Source of the DNA: CAYTKU01 sp964550845
Lineage (GTDB): Bacteria > Patescibacteriota > Patescibacteriia > Magasanikbacterales > UBA922
Length of the DNA: 64,000 nt
Direction of reading: 5' to 3'
Assembly (NCBI GenBank): GCA_964550845.1
Contig: CAZKAD010000001.1
Coordinates: 124,001-188,000 of the forward strand
Shown one piece after another: positions 34,211 through 41,995 of the stretch. The translations under genes and the position numbers were made by a program. The notes beneath the pieces were generated by a model. The model was given only the letters and a program-made list of their open reading frames with translations, was not told the DNA's origin and did no database searches. Within the stretch, counting starts at the first letter, position 1; every line of letters begins with the position of its first letter.

Positions 34211-35170
34211 ATGAGTGACGAAAAAGTTCAAATCTACCTCTGTGAGCAAGACTCAACAGCAATGTTTTTCCCGAACACATGGGGAAAGCTCGACAAATGG
34301 GCTTGTTTCGATCTTGATTGGACGTTGGCATTTCCGATGAAAAGTTTGTACCATCATCCAGCAGATGATATTCATCTCTTGCCTGGGAGGAAAGAAAAAT
34401 TACTCTCGCTTTATTTCGACCATCATTTGGTTATTTTTACCAATCAATTGGCAAAAAGAAAAGAAAGACCAAATATTATTGCAAGAATTCGAAACTTTTT
34501 ACTTCAAATCGAACTTCCAATTTTTATTTTTATCTCATTTGAACAAGATTCATTTCGAAAGCCTGAACGAGGTCTGTTTGACCTGGCTTCGAAAGTTATT
34601 TCTCCTCCGAAGGAACTTTTCTACGTTGGTGATGCAGTCGGACGTCCTCAAGACTTTTCCAATTCAGATCGACTCTTTGCCGAAAAAATTCAGGCAAAAT
34701 TGTATACTCCTGAAGAGTTTTTTCCACCTGTATTTCCAGAGATGAAATTTCAAAATAAAAGTTTAATAAATTCAGAAAGTCCTGAAGGACGTTTAACCGG
34801 TCCTGAAGGACGTTTAATCTTGCTCGGAGGTCCACCTGGTTCAGGTAAAAGTACTTTTGCTCGCAAATATTTGAGTGATTGGACAATTCTTGAAAGTGAT
34901 GTTGTAGGGAAAAAGTTAAAACCGTTGGCAGAACAACATCTTAAAACTGGACAAAATCTTGTGATTGATGCTACCAACGCAAACCGTGACGATTTTAACC
35001 GAATGGCTCAACAGTATGGATACACCGTGTACAATTTTTATTTTGCCCGCAATGGTTATGCGTTCAATCAACTGCGAGACAAGCCGGTTCCAAAGATTGC
35101 TTATTTTGTCTATTACAAAAAGTTTGTTCCATTTACAGAAAAAGAAAAGGTGAGTTATATCTGGTATTAA
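34211..35170 (+). CDS. Bifunctional polynucleotide 3'-phosphatase/5'-kinase, PNKP-like (319 aa)
   Basis: ATG at 34211. The N-terminal HAD phosphatase has DLDWT (Asp34, Asp36, Thr38) in CFDLDWTLAFP, the HLLPGRKEKLLSL and VIFTNQ blocks, and KPERGLFDL followed by LFYVGDAVGR. The C-terminal kinase begins with Walker A GGPPGSGKST (206-215), and VIDATNANRDDF is typical of PNKP kinases. It cleans 3'-phosphate and 5'-hydroxyl ends before ligation. The linker (about residues 190-203) is two palindromic repeat units in frame (SPEGRLTGPEGRL). No FHA domain is present, as in phage and many viral forms. Confidence 0.85.
   Translation: MSDEKVQIYLCEQDSTAMFFPNTWGKLDKWACFDLDWTLAFPMKSLYHHPADDIHLLPGRKEKLLSLYFDHHLVIFTNQLAKRKERPNIIARIRNFLLQIELPIFIFISFEQDSFRKPERGLFDLASKVISPPKELFYVGDAVGRPQDFSNSDRLFAEKIQAKLYTPEEFFPPVFPEMKFQNKSLINSESPEGRLTGPEGRLILLGGPPGSGKSTFARKYLSDWTILESDVVGKKLKPLAEQHLKTGQNLVIDATNANRDDFNRMAQQYGYTVYNFYFARNGYAFNQLRDKPVPKIAYFVYYKKFVPFTEKEKVSYIWY
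34779..34818. repeat. 21-bp palindromic repeat, nearly two copies, inside PNKP linker
   Basis: GTCCTGAAGGACGTTTAACC then GGTCCTGAAGGACGTTTAA, in frame between the phosphatase and kinase domains. Confidence 0.9.
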
Positions 35171-35183
35171 TTGTCTTTAAAAA

Positions 35184-35207
35184 GTCAAACGTCCTGAAGG
35201 ACTGGTC
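35184..35207. repeat. GGTTAAACGTCC-family palindrome
   Basis: GTCAAACGTCCTGAAGGACT then GGTCAAAG, just after the PNKP stop. Confidence 0.8.
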
Positions 35208-35208
35208 A

Positions 35209-35232
35209 AAGATAATCCCTCGGGATTATCTT
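35209..35232. terminator. 11-bp gene-end hairpin between convergent genes
   Basis: AAGATAATCCC, TC, GGGATTATCTT; overlaps the stop of the leftward gene. Confidence 0.75.
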
Positions 35233-35692
35233 ACATTTTATGATGAGTATTAAAAAGATCCATATAAGTGGTTATCTTTGAAATTCCGGCTACAAGGTTG
35301 CGAACATCGATGTTACATTCTTCTGTCTTTTTATTAAGTAAAATTAGTTGATCTCTTATTTCAATTAATGCAGACAAAAGATCATTCTTTTGTTCGGGTC
35401 CCGAAGGAACGGTTTCAAGTCCCGAAGGGGCGGTTTCAACCAATGACGGCAAAGTAAGTTGGTTCTTTTTCTCGACACGATGTAAATAAACTGGATCGAT
35501 CTTATATTGAATGCATAATTCTTTTTGTTTTTCGGGATCATTCGTTTGAGCGACAATTTTCCCCGCTATTCGTAAAAAGAGAGCGCGTTCAGTTCTTCCA
35601 AGAGAAGTAGCAAGTGCTGGCAATGGGATGCTAGAAGCATTTTTAAGCAAATATTCGTCTTCTTCTAAAGACCATTTCTTTCCTCTATTCAT
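35231..35692 (-). CDS. SANT/Myb-like DNA-binding protein (153 aa)
   Basis: ATG at 35692. MNRGKKWSLEEDEYLLKNAS...ALATSLGRTERALFLRI (residues 7-43) has the Trp-E-ED-LL start and Gly-Arg-Thr third helix of a single Myb/SANT repeat. The rest is helical, ending in a coiled segment (ALIEIRDQLILLNKKTEE). A pair of 21-bp palindromic units adds ETAPSGLETVPSGPE in frame at about residues 85-99, between the two halves. A role in transcription or DNA binding is likely. AAAATTGA lies 53 nt upstream. Confidence 0.65.
   Translation of the reverse strand: MNRGKKWSLEEDEYLLKNASSIPLPALATSLGRTERALFLRIAGKIVAQTNDPEKQKELCIQYKIDPVYLHRVEKKNQLTLPSLVETAPSGLETVPSGPEQKNDLLSALIEIRDQLILLNKKTEECNIDVRNLVAGISKITTYMDLFNTHHKM
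35396..35440. repeat. Two 21-bp palindromic units inside CDS
   Basis: GTCCCGAAGGAACGGTTTCAA and GTCCCGAAGGGGCGGTTTCAA read in tandem (each just 21 bp), in frame in the SANT-like gene; palindrome partly decayed. Confidence 0.85.
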
Positions 35693-35745
35693 TGAAGTCT
35701 ATTTAGTCTTTTTATATTTATTAATTTTATCCCCATAGTAAACAA

Positions 35746-35753
35746 TCAATTTT
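35746..35753 (-). promoter_or_regulatory. AAAATTGA promoter octamer
   Basis: Minus strand, 53 nt upstream of the ATG at 35692, in the divergent spacer shared with the gene at 35782. Confidence 0.5.
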
Positions 35754-35781
35754 TTACTTAAACCTTCTTCAGTTTAATTAA

Positions 35782-36573
35782 ATGGCTTCCTTTATCCCAG
35801 TCGAATCTCTTTGTGATCAAATTCAACGAATTAACGTAACACAACATCCACTTCAATTTGATGATTTGAAAAAAGTAGATCGGAAACAATGGCCACAATT
35901 GAGTGAAGAAAAAATTCAACAATATTTCACACTTTTACCCGAAGCAAGAATTCGAAGAATTAATTACATCGCTTTTATCAGCATTCCTGATGACGATTAT
36001 GAGTATTTGATTTGTTCCGAATGTAAAAAAGAAACTACTTACTTGCTCGAAGGGAAATGCGGAGGGTGTTGTGAAAAATCTCCGGAGAGTCTTGAAGATA
36101 ATGATGTCGAAGAGGGACATTTTATTCGAATCTGTGATTTTTGCGATTTCTCAACAACCTCAAAGTTTGGGATTTGGACTCATTGTGTAAAAGAGTCGGA
36201 TAATGATAACCGAGAAGATGAGGAAAGCGACGAAGATGAGGAAAGTGATTTTGATCTTTGTCAAGAGTGTTCCCAGACAGACAAGGGGAAAGAAATGATT
36301 TCATCTTCGAGAAAGAATCTTCGGAAAATTGAGCATTCCGATCCTTACGGGAGTCTCTACGATTGGTATCCAGTTTCAAAATATGAAGAAGGATGGATTC
36401 TGTGGAACTTGAATTCAAAATCTCCCTTGTATCATCAAGGAGCCGTCTTTCATTACGATGATCACTGTCGAGTCGGAATCTTTACTTTTCCGCTTGAAGA
36501 AATATTTGAACAAGACCAGAAAAAGATGAATCTCTTTTTGAAGAAGAAATGTCTACCAACTTATTATGGATAA
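35782..36573 (+). CDS. Zinc-binding protein, ZZ-like (263 aa)
   Basis: ATG at 35782. CxxC pairs: ICSECKK, KCGGCCE, ICDFCDF, then LCQECSQ in FDLCQEC, which resembles the DLCxxC strand of ZZ-type zinc fingers. A long acidic stretch (DNREDEESDEDEESDF) separates them. The C-terminal 90 residues are aromatic-rich (YDWYPVSKYEEGWILWN). Probably a protein-interaction module; no catalytic feature is seen. Its stop codon overlaps the convergent gene by 10 nt. Confidence 0.6.
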   Translation: MASFIPVESLCDQIQRINVTQHPLQFDDLKKVDRKQWPQLSEEKIQQYFTLLPEARIRRINYIAFISIPDDDYEYLICSECKKETTYLLEGKCGGCCEKSPESLEDNDVEEGHFIRICDFCDFSTTSKFGIWTHCVKESDNDNREDEESDEDEESDFDLCQECSQTDKGKEMISSSRKNLRKIEHSDPYGSLYDWYPVSKYEEGWILWNLNSKSPLYHQGAVFHYDDHCRVGIFTFPLEEIFEQDQKKMNLFLKKKCLPTYYG

Positions 36574-37160
36574 TCATCGTAAGGATAATCATCGTAATGG
36601 GGATCAAAGAAAAGATTCTTTTCAACCTTATATTCACCATAAAAAAGCCGAATTAAAATTAAGAGTCGTGGATCATGAAGATCGCCAATTAAAAAGTTTG
36701 ACCATACTCCAACATCGCTAATTAATCCAATTCCAATCAGTTCAATCAAGGTTAATAATGGAAAGAAATCAATTTCCTTTGATGAGCAATATCTTTTTCC
36801 GTTGATTCTTGTTCCGATAATAATTTGTTCATTTGAATCGTAAGATACTATCTGGTATAAAAGAGGTGAATTTGTTGTTTCAATGACGAGTTCATGTTCA
36901 TAATCATACAACGTGGCAGGTTGAAGCCGATATACAACTAAAATATAATATTCTCGAAAGAAAATTACATGTTCAAATTTCTCAGACAAAAACATTCCTT
37001 TCCATTGAGATCCGTGTGGAACTGTTTTCACAATTGTGTAATCATATTCATTCCTCTGACATCCTTTTTGTATGTTCCATCTATAATCAGGAGTAAAGAG
37101 GGAATTTATTATTGGCTTATTACTCCAAGCCTCAATGTCGAAACTTTTCTTCGAAATCAT
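36564..37160 (-). CDS. DPRLL-motif family protein (198 aa)
   Basis: ATG at 37160. A beta-rich N-terminal domain (RWNIQKGCQ..., YYILVVYRLQPATLYDYEHELVIE) is followed by GIGLISDVGVWSNFLIG and DLHDPRLLILIRLFY at about residues 160-185. The neighbour at 37196 is a paralogue with the same order (DYEYELCVEI..., EGLSSSGIWHDFLCEELYDPRLLILIRMFY). The tail DPHYDDYPYDDYP is encoded by a 15-bp tandem duplication at the convergent gene overlap. The C-terminal motif may be F-box-like. Octamer upstream with one mismatch. Confidence 0.6.
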   Translation of the reverse strand: MISKKSFDIEAWSNKPIINSLFTPDYRWNIQKGCQRNEYDYTIVKTVPHGSQWKGMFLSEKFEHVIFFREYYILVVYRLQPATLYDYEHELVIETTNSPLLYQIVSYDSNEQIIIGTRINGKRYCSSKEIDFFPLLTLIELIGIGLISDVGVWSNFLIGDLHDPRLLILIRLFYGEYKVEKNLFFDPHYDDYPYDDYP

Positions 37161-37163
37161 TTC

Positions 37164-37183
37164 CTTTTCTTCATCAAGAAAAG
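37164..37183 (-). terminator. 8-bp gene-end hairpin
   Basis: CTTTTCTT, CATC, AAGAAAAG; downstream of the leftward gene ending at 37196. Confidence 0.6.
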
Positions 37184-37187
37184 AAGA

Positions 37188-37195
37188 TCAATTTA
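37188..37195 (-). promoter_or_regulatory. AAAATTGA-like octamer (one mismatch)
   Basis: Minus strand TAAATTGA, 27 nt upstream of the ATG at 37160. Confidence 0.35.
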
Positions 37196-37795
37196 TTATT
37201 TCAAATTATATTCCCCTGGACGGAAAAACATTTTCGCGTAAGAGTACAAATCAAATCTGTCTAATCGTACAGCCTGATAAAACATTCGAATTAAGATCAA
37301 CAATCTTGGATCATACAATTCTTCACAAAGAAAATCGTGCCAAATTCCAGACGATGACAATCCTTCTGCTATAATTTGAATGAAAGAACACACAATTAAA
37401 TATTGATTGATTGGCGTTTTTAACAAAGTTGTATAATCTCCTACTTTCTTGATTGTTGTAATATTTTCTCCATCAAATTCATCTATTTTGATTTTGGACA
37501 ATTCGTTATCGAAGGGTAATATTTCGACGCACAATTCATATTCGTAATCAAACACAAGAACTCCAGTTGAATCAATCTTTATCACATAATTTTGTCGGTA
37601 AAAAAGAAATTTTCCACCGTAGTGTATTTGTAGAATTTTTTGTTTTTCTTTTGGATCGGCGCGTGTCACGAAAATTATCCGAAATCCAAATAGTCCGTTG
37701 TTAAACTTCTCTCGGTTCACACACCACTGCAGATCAGAAGTATAAATTTCTGGACTATTATTATCAGGAAAATCAATCCAATGTTGATGTTGCAT
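37196..37795 (-). CDS. DPRLL-motif family protein (199 aa)
   Basis: Start at MQHQHWIDFPDNN (37795); the longer frame to 37813 begins with TTG inside the preceding gene's hairpin. Paralogue of the gene at 36564: shared FDYEYELCVEI strand block, then GLSSSGIWHDFLCE and ELYDPRLLILIRMFY near the C-terminus. The two genes are adjacent in the same direction, so they probably arose by tandem duplication. Function unknown; a substrate adaptor with an F-box-like end is an inference. Confidence 0.6.
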   Translation of the reverse strand: MQHQHWIDFPDNNSPEIYTSDLQWCVNREKFNNGLFGFRIIFVTRADPKEKQKILQIHYGGKFLFYRQNYVIKIDSTGVLVFDYEYELCVEILPFDNELSKIKIDEFDGENITTIKKVGDYTTLLKTPINQYLIVCSFIQIIAEGLSSSGIWHDFLCEELYDPRLLILIRMFYQAVRLDRFDLYSYAKMFFRPGEYNLK

Positions 37796-37825
37796 TTTTT
37801 TCGATCTCTTCAAGATCGAAAAAAA
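37795..37825 (-). terminator. 13-bp gene-end hairpin touching the next start codon
   Basis: TTTTTTTCGATCT / AGATCGAAAAAAA. It lies downstream of the glycosyltransferase stop (37853) and touches the start of the next gene. Confidence 0.7.
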
Positions 37826-37852
37826 TCATTTTATTTATTTTACTTACTTTTC

Positions 37853-40468
37853 TCAAGTAATTGGCTTTCGGTCATTTTGAATATCGGTATCGGCTTGTTG
37901 AAAAGGAGAATGACACAAGGCAGGAATTGTCTTCCAGACATTCAATTCCGAAAACATTTCAATCATGAACCAATCAATTGGTTGCGGAATACCTTTCTCT
38001 TCAGCCAAAGCGAGCATTTTTCTTGCACCTCCGGGAGAAACACAATAAGCGAAAGTTCCTCCACCATGCTTTCTCAAACCGCCTGAACATTTTGCCAGTG
38101 AAAAAGAGCCAAAATCTCCACTCAGTTTCAAAAATGGTTTGTCAAGTTGTTCAACGTCATCGTGAAAGCCGAGGAAACAAAAATCCCATTCATTTAGATG
38201 TGCATTCAAATAAGTGGCAGCTCGGTTCCATCGAGGAACAAATGGTTCAACACGATGTGCGTCATCTTCCAAGACTAAAGTAAATTGAGACTGATTCGAA
38301 GTTTGTTCCCAAATTCGAAGATGGGAAAAGATACATCCGAGGACACCACCTCGATAATCATGTTGCTCATAAGGATTCTTTTGAACATAAGTTTTCTTAA
38401 CCAAAATTTCTCGATCTTTATCTGAAAGTTGATTCAACGATAATTCTTTTCCATTGACAGCCGAAAATCTTTCATATTTCAATCCGAGCCATTCAAGAGT
38501 CATTTCTTGCCAGCGATCAAATCGATGATCAAGATTGATCAATAAAGTTCGATAACAGTCAACTGGTTCATTTCCACTGATAGCACGAAGGAATGAAAGC
38601 AATAAATTCCATCCAAGGAGGATTCTTCTCTTTTCATTACGAATATATTGCACCCGCTTTTCCCATTGTCGGGTTTGAATTGCCTCGACAACAATTGCCA
38701 GCGCCTTTTCAGGATCTTCAAGAGGCAAGCGAATGAAAGCTCTTGGATCAATATATCGTTCAAGATCTGGACATCCCCAATAAAAGCACAAACATTCAGC
38801 CAAGATGGCATCGACAATTTTTTCGGTGAAATATCCTTTCTCCTCTGTATTTTCAGCATTGAAAGTATACTTATAAGAAAATAACCCCGAATCTTTTGTG
38901 TTCAATGGGCCTTTGTAATGAGGATATGAATGAGGATGCTTTCCATACAAATGAAAATCGTCGGTGGAATATTTACTTGTCAAAAACTTCAAAAATTGAA
39001 GACGAAGGGAATGGCCAGGCAATCGATTCTCACCTGAAATGATTGCTGAAAAAAGATTGGTTTTTGTTGGAGAATGGACGAGTAAAGTATTGACATCAAG
39101 ACCGAGATGCCATTCAATTCCATTGTAACTCAAGATTGGAGGGACATCTTTCCATTTTACAGGAAGATGACCTCGATTAATTGACGATTCCATTCGAATT
39201 AGATGATCGACATTTCTTGGTGAAGAATTATTTCCGTTAATCACCAAGCAAACCGCGTCATCGGCTCTTTCCCCGTCAATCAATTGAAGAGGAACTTCTT
39301 TCGGAAACATCTTTTTCCAATCTTTGGCCAAATTATCAGAAAAGTTGGAACTTAACGCGATCTTTTGATTTGGAAATGACTTCCAACTTTTCTCATCCTT
39401 TTGATTTGATTTTTCCTCTACGGTCGATTGAAATTGATTACCAAGCAATTTATCCCACTGAACAGCGCGCTGCTCCCAAGTTTGTTGCAATGCCCATGTT
39501 CGAGCTTTATTTGATAGTTCTTCTTTTCTCTTCAGTGCATTCTCAATTGCGGAGAAAATTTCTTGTTCATATTCAGCTGTGTAAACTTCTTTGTTCAACA
39601 AAATACCTCGATCGGCAACAATTTCAGTCAAAGCGGCTAAATTGGTACAGATACACAGGCATCCTCCAGCCATTGCTTCAAGTGCACTAATACAGAAAGT
39701 TTCGCTAAAATCAGTTGGATACAACCAGAATTGACATCGGAGAAATTCTTTAGCCAATTTTGCATTCTCGAGACCACCATGGTAAAAAATACCTTGATCC
39801 TTCAATTCAGGAAAAGTCTTCTTTTCTTCATCGGTTAATTCATCATCTCCACGGTAGATATGAAGAGTTGCATTTGGATACTTGGCTCGAATCTTCGGGA
39901 AGAACGGAATCAACCATCGTAGACCTCTTTTCGGTGATGAGGTATAAATGAAACTCATTTCGTCTTTCTTCACTGTCTCCTGAAAAGAAGTTGCATTAAA
40001 CGTCCATGCGGACTGGTTAAATCCATTTCCAATTACTTCCATTTTTTCTTTTGTCTCGTAATATGCGCTAAACACATTCGAATGCCATTCAGTTTGGGCT
40101 ACAATTGTATCAACAGGGGCATTCGCCAAGAGGTACTTTCCACCATCGGGCAAGTGACCCCCCATGAAAGCTGGTTGGAGGCCAACATCATGCAACCAAA
40201 TCAAGACTTTTGACGCTCGAACCGTGTGATACAAAAAGAAATTAATGTATCTTGATACAATCAGATAATCGTAACTTCCTTTTTCATATTGCTCAGAAGT
40301 GAGCAAATTAAAACCTGGGACTTTAAAGTCAGTCAAGAGATAAACTTGATATTTTTTCTTCAATTGATTATACAAATAAGTGAACGCCAGTTCACTTCCA
40401 TAACAACCATAGCCACTTTGAGCCATGGCGTAATCGGCATATCCAAGTGCGAACACAATTGTTTTCAT
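37853..40468 (-). CDS. Three-domain glycosyltransferase: GT4-like, GT10-like, GT25-like (871 aa)
   Basis: ATG at 40468. Residues 1 to about 345 are GT-B: VGLQPAF... and the ETFCISALEAMAGGC helix with E-x7-E of GT4 enzymes. Residues about 370-645 resemble GT10 fucosyltransferases: YFTEKIVDAILAECLCFYWGCPDLERYIDPRAFIRL. Residues about 650-871 are GT25: LLINLDHRFDRWQEM, GGVLGCIFSHLRIWE and LVLEDDAHR. GT25 includes collagen galactosyltransferases and LPS enzymes. A repeat at 39995-40024 encodes FNQSAWTFN in domain 1. The fusion could build a short branched glycan on one acceptor, plausibly the collagen-like proteins nearby. AAAATTGA lies about 60 nt upstream. Confidence 0.8.
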   Translation of the reverse strand: MKTIVFALGYADYAMAQSGYGCYGSELAFTYLYNQLKKKYQVYLLTDFKVPGFNLLTSEQYEKGSYDYLIVSRYINFFLYHTVRASKVLIWLHDVGLQPAFMGGHLPDGGKYLLANAPVDTIVAQTEWHSNVFSAYYETKEKMEVIGNGFNQSAWTFNATSFQETVKKDEMSFIYTSSPKRGLRWLIPFFPKIRAKYPNATLHIYRGDDELTDEEKKTFPELKDQGIFYHGGLENAKLAKEFLRCQFWLYPTDFSETFCISALEAMAGGCLCICTNLAALTEIVADRGILLNKEVYTAEYEQEIFSAIENALKRKEELSNKARTWALQQTWEQRAVQWDKLLGNQFQSTVEEKSNQKDEKSWKSFPNQKIALSSNFSDNLAKDWKKMFPKEVPLQLIDGERADDAVCLVINGNNSSPRNVDHLIRMESSINRGHLPVKWKDVPPILSYNGIEWHLGLDVNTLLVHSPTKTNLFSAIISGENRLPGHSLRLQFLKFLTSKYSTDDFHLYGKHPHSYPHYKGPLNTKDSGLFSYKYTFNAENTEEKGYFTEKIVDAILAECLCFYWGCPDLERYIDPRAFIRLPLEDPEKALAIVVEAIQTRQWEKRVQYIRNEKRRILLGWNLLLSFLRAISGNEPVDCYRTLLINLDHRFDRWQEMTLEWLGLKYERFSAVNGKELSLNQLSDKDREILVKKTYVQKNPYEQHDYRGGVLGCIFSHLRIWEQTSNQSQFTLVLEDDAHRVEPFVPRWNRAATYLNAHLNEWDFCFLGFHDDVEQLDKPFLKLSGDFGSFSLAKCSGGLRKHGGGTFAYCVSPGGARKMLALAEEKGIPQPIDWFMIEMFSELNVWKTIPALCHSPFQQADTDIQNDRKPIT
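39995..40024. repeat. GGTTAAACGTCC-family unit inside CDS
   Basis: ATTAAACGTCCATGCGGACT followed by GGTTAAATCC; the stem is GTCC/GGAC. In frame in the first glycosyltransferase domain. Confidence 0.75.
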
Positions 40469-40482
40469 TTCAAACCTATAAT

Positions 40483-40752
40483 CTATAACCGAGCCGCCTT
40501 TTTCTGATCGTGATTGTTTTTAACTGAATCAATTTTCTTGACCAGTAAAAGATTCGTCGGCGGTATAATTTCTGAGCAAAGCCCGTACCATTGATTGCCA
40601 GATCGAGGAACTGTAATTCTCCGATCAAAGACTCCGGCTAATCCATCAGGACAATTTTGAGGATTGACTCGAGGTAATTTTTCAGTGACTCGATCAATTC
40701 CGTATGCAGATGCAACTGTATGATAAGGTAATTCTTCGCGAAATTGATTCAT
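40483..40752 (-). CDS. Small hypothetical protein (89 aa)
   Basis: ATG at 40752 (MNQFREELPYHTVAS). Soluble, Pro- and Arg-containing, ending in a basic stretch DQKKAARL. The C-terminal codons KKIDS contain the AAAATTGA octamer (40529-40536) upstream of the glycosyltransferase, so the promoter of the next gene is embedded in this ORF, or the ORF is shorter than it appears. No family recognised. Confidence 0.45.
   Translation of the reverse strand: MNQFREELPYHTVASAYGIDRVTEKLPRVNPQNCPDGLAGVFDRRITVPRSGNQWYGLCSEIIPPTNLLLVKKIDSVKNNHDQKKAARL
40529..40536 (-). promoter_or_regulatory. AAAATTGA promoter octamer
   Basis: Minus strand, about 60 nt upstream of the ATG at 40468, lying inside the small upstream ORF. 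Confidence 0.45.
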
Positions 40753-40861
40753 GTTTTAATGGGAAAAAGAAAAAGATCTTTTCAATTATACATTATTTTT
40801 GTACGGAACAGTGGTTTAACGTCAAGTCAATTCGTACAAAGGATAAAATTGTCCGAACGAA

Positions 40862-41935
40862 ATGAACATTGTTGACATTCCAACCTGGGATCTCAAAGTT
40901 CGCGACAAATTTCGAACCGAACGGGAAAAAATCCCTGTTCTTCAACGCGAAATAAACATCCTCGATAAAGTTTTATCTGGAGTGATTTCTTCAGATGAGC
41001 GCCAAACACTCCTTGAACAAAGAGTCAAAAAATCAAATCTTGTTCAAGATCTTAGCCTCAACTCTTCTCTGTTACTTTATTCTTTTGAAGCGCAGAATTT
41101 TGTCGACAAATATCACTTCTTAGTCAAGAATATGAAACCGAGACCATTTGTTCGAACCAAAGAAAGTATTCGACAAGAAGAGATTGATAATCAAGAAATT
41201 CTCCAACTATCAGAGAACTATATCAGTTTGCTCAAACAATTTAACCATATTCTTGGTTTTGAATTACCAGTCATTAAAGGAACTGTATTGTCGATTGTAT
41301 GTAATTGTGGAAGTCGAGACTTTCAAATTGACGAGGGAAGAGCTTACTTTTGCATTAAATGTGGAACTCAAGTCAAAGAACAAATTCATCAGAGATCAAC
41401 CAAGAACGAAAATGGAAAAGTTAAATCAAATAATACAATTCGAGAAACCCATATGAAAAATTGTATGAATCAAGTTCAGGGAAAACAAAAGGTAATCATC
41501 CCAGAAGAGTTGCAAAATGATTGCAAAAAGTATATCCAAGAAAACAGAATGCAAAACTGCTATCCGGTCGATATTCGAGATGTTCTCCGAAAGACAGGAT
41601 GGAGAGATCAATATGAAAATGCCAATTTAATCTGGAGTATCATCTTTTCGAAAAATTGTCCCGATTTTTCACATCTTGAACAAGCTATTCTCGAAGATTT
41701 CCGATTGATTCAAACCGAATATGATAAAATTATTGAAGAGATGAAAGAAACTCGAAAAAGTTTCATGAATTATCCATTTACTTTGTATCACATTTTAACA
41801 CGTCGTGGATATGAATGTGATCTGCGGTTCTTTCATATGTTGAAAGAGTCTCGGATTGATTGGTTGAATGATATTATGAGTAAAATTTTTGCTCGATTGA
41901 AATGGACAAATTTTAAACCTTTGATTGTAACTTAA
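40862..41935 (+). CDS. VLTF3-like late transcription factor (357 aa)
   Basis: ATG at 40862. After a helical N-terminal region, a zinc ribbon VCNCGSRDF...FCIKCGT uses Cys147, Cys149, Cys164 and Cys167. The block HMKNCMNQVQGKQ...IP and the C-terminal YPFTLYHILTRRGYECD are the signature regions of the poxvirus A2L/VLTF3 family, conserved across large DNA viruses. The product directs transcription of late genes by the viral RNA polymerase. Length is typical. No AAAATTGA is seen upstream, but an 8-bp inverted repeat (TTTGTACG...CGTACAAA) lies in the divergent spacer. Confidence 0.85.
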   Translation: MNIVDIPTWDLKVRDKFRTEREKIPVLQREINILDKVLSGVISSDERQTLLEQRVKKSNLVQDLSLNSSLLLYSFEAQNFVDKYHFLVKNMKPRPFVRTKESIRQEEIDNQEILQLSENYISLLKQFNHILGFELPVIKGTVLSIVCNCGSRDFQIDEGRAYFCIKCGTQVKEQIHQRSTKNENGKVKSNNTIRETHMKNCMNQVQGKQKVIIPEELQNDCKKYIQENRMQNCYPVDIRDVLRKTGWRDQYENANLIWSIIFSKNCPDFSHLEQAILEDFRLIQTEYDKIIEEMKETRKSFMNYPFTLYHILTRRGYECDLRFFHMLKESRIDWLNDIMSKIFARLKWTNFKPLIVT

Positions 41936-41957
41936 TTATTCTCAATTGAGAATAATT
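41934..41957. terminator. 10-bp gene-end hairpin overlapping the stop
   Basis: AATTATTCTC, AATT, GAGAATAATT; starts within the TAA of the VLTF3 gene. Confidence 0.75.
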
Positions 41958-41995
41958 AACTTTAAGGAGTAATCGATTCGATAACTTTGAGGACT

